Positions 15,015-15,052 of a stretch of 15,052 nucleotides of DNA are shown here, one piece after another. A program made the translations under genes and the position numbers. This stretch comes from Caryophanales bacterium UBA2253. Its GTDB lineage: Bacteria; Bacillota_I; Bacilli_A; ML615J-28; CAG-698. Location of the stretch: assembly GCA_002347755.1 (NCBI GenBank), contig DDXT01000034.1, forward strand, positions 1-15,052. The letters run 5' to 3'. The notes under the pieces were generated by a model, which was not told the origin of the DNA, did not search any database, and was given only the letters and a program-made list of their open reading frames with translations. How positions within the stretch are numbered: the first letter of the stretch is position 1; each line of letters opens with the position of its first letter.

Positions 15015-15043
15015 TTGATTTATGCGCGGATTTGTGATAAAAT
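15015..15043 (+). promoter_or_regulatory. Strong rightward promoter at the window edge
   Basis: TTGATT (15015-15020) lies 17 bases before TAAAAT (15038-15043), which is preceded by TGA (extended -10). Transcription would begin near 15050, so the transcript is outside the window. Together with the bent A-rich DNA upstream, it looks like a highly expressed unit such as an rRNA or tRNA operon, which is inference. Confidence 0.7.
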
Positions 15044-15052
15044 TAATTAAAC

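Overview
The window carries 14 protein-coding genes, all on the + strand, in four transcription units separated by convincing hairpin terminators. TGA ends most of the genes and Trp is encoded by TGG, so the standard bacterial code is used; this argues against Mycoplasmatales-type Mollicutes. The content suggests a low-complexity Firmicutes/Mollicutes-like bacterium of the Acholeplasma, Izemoplasma, Haloplasma or Erysipelotrichia kind. The evidence is a SUF operon with SufU, a Bacillus-like tilS-hpt-ftsH block with an RqcP-type S4 protein, an LtaS-family enzyme, strong Shine-Dalgarno sites and TATAAT promoters. Coding DNA is roughly half GC; the final ~340 bases are extremely A-rich. The taxonomic placement is inference.

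Region 1 (1-266) is a leader with two terminators for whatever lies upstream, then a -10 box. Region 2 (267-6236) is an operon of apbE (flavin-transferase lipoprotein) and sufC-sufD-sufS-sufU-sufB, a complete Firmicutes-type iron-sulfur assembly machine: SufS takes sulfur from cysteine, SufU relays it, and SufBCD is the ATP-driven scaffold. Junctions are short overlaps or very short gaps, and a terminator follows sufB.

Region 3 (6261-9804) is a three-gene operon. It encodes an ABC-ATPase-like protein in which every catalytic motif is replaced, a six-helix membrane protein whose start overlaps it by 4 bases, and an LtaS-type polyglycerolphosphate transferase. This is the best candidate in the window for something undescribed: a dead ABC-like protein plus a membrane partner attached to an envelope glycerophosphate enzyme. 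Region 4 (9810-10425) is a monocistronic membrane protein that looks like the membrane anchor of a fused Mur ligase, present without its ligase.

Region 5 (10434-14717) is tilS-hpt-ftsH-rqcP: tRNA-Ile lysidine synthesis, purine salvage, membrane proteolysis and stalled-ribosome quality control. It has a good promoter before tilS and probable internal promoters before hpt. Region 6 (14718-15052) has no gene. It holds about 230 bases of A-tracts repeating every ~10.5 bases (a signature of intrinsically bent DNA, read also as a degenerate ~21-base tandem repeat), followed by a strong rightward promoter at the window edge.
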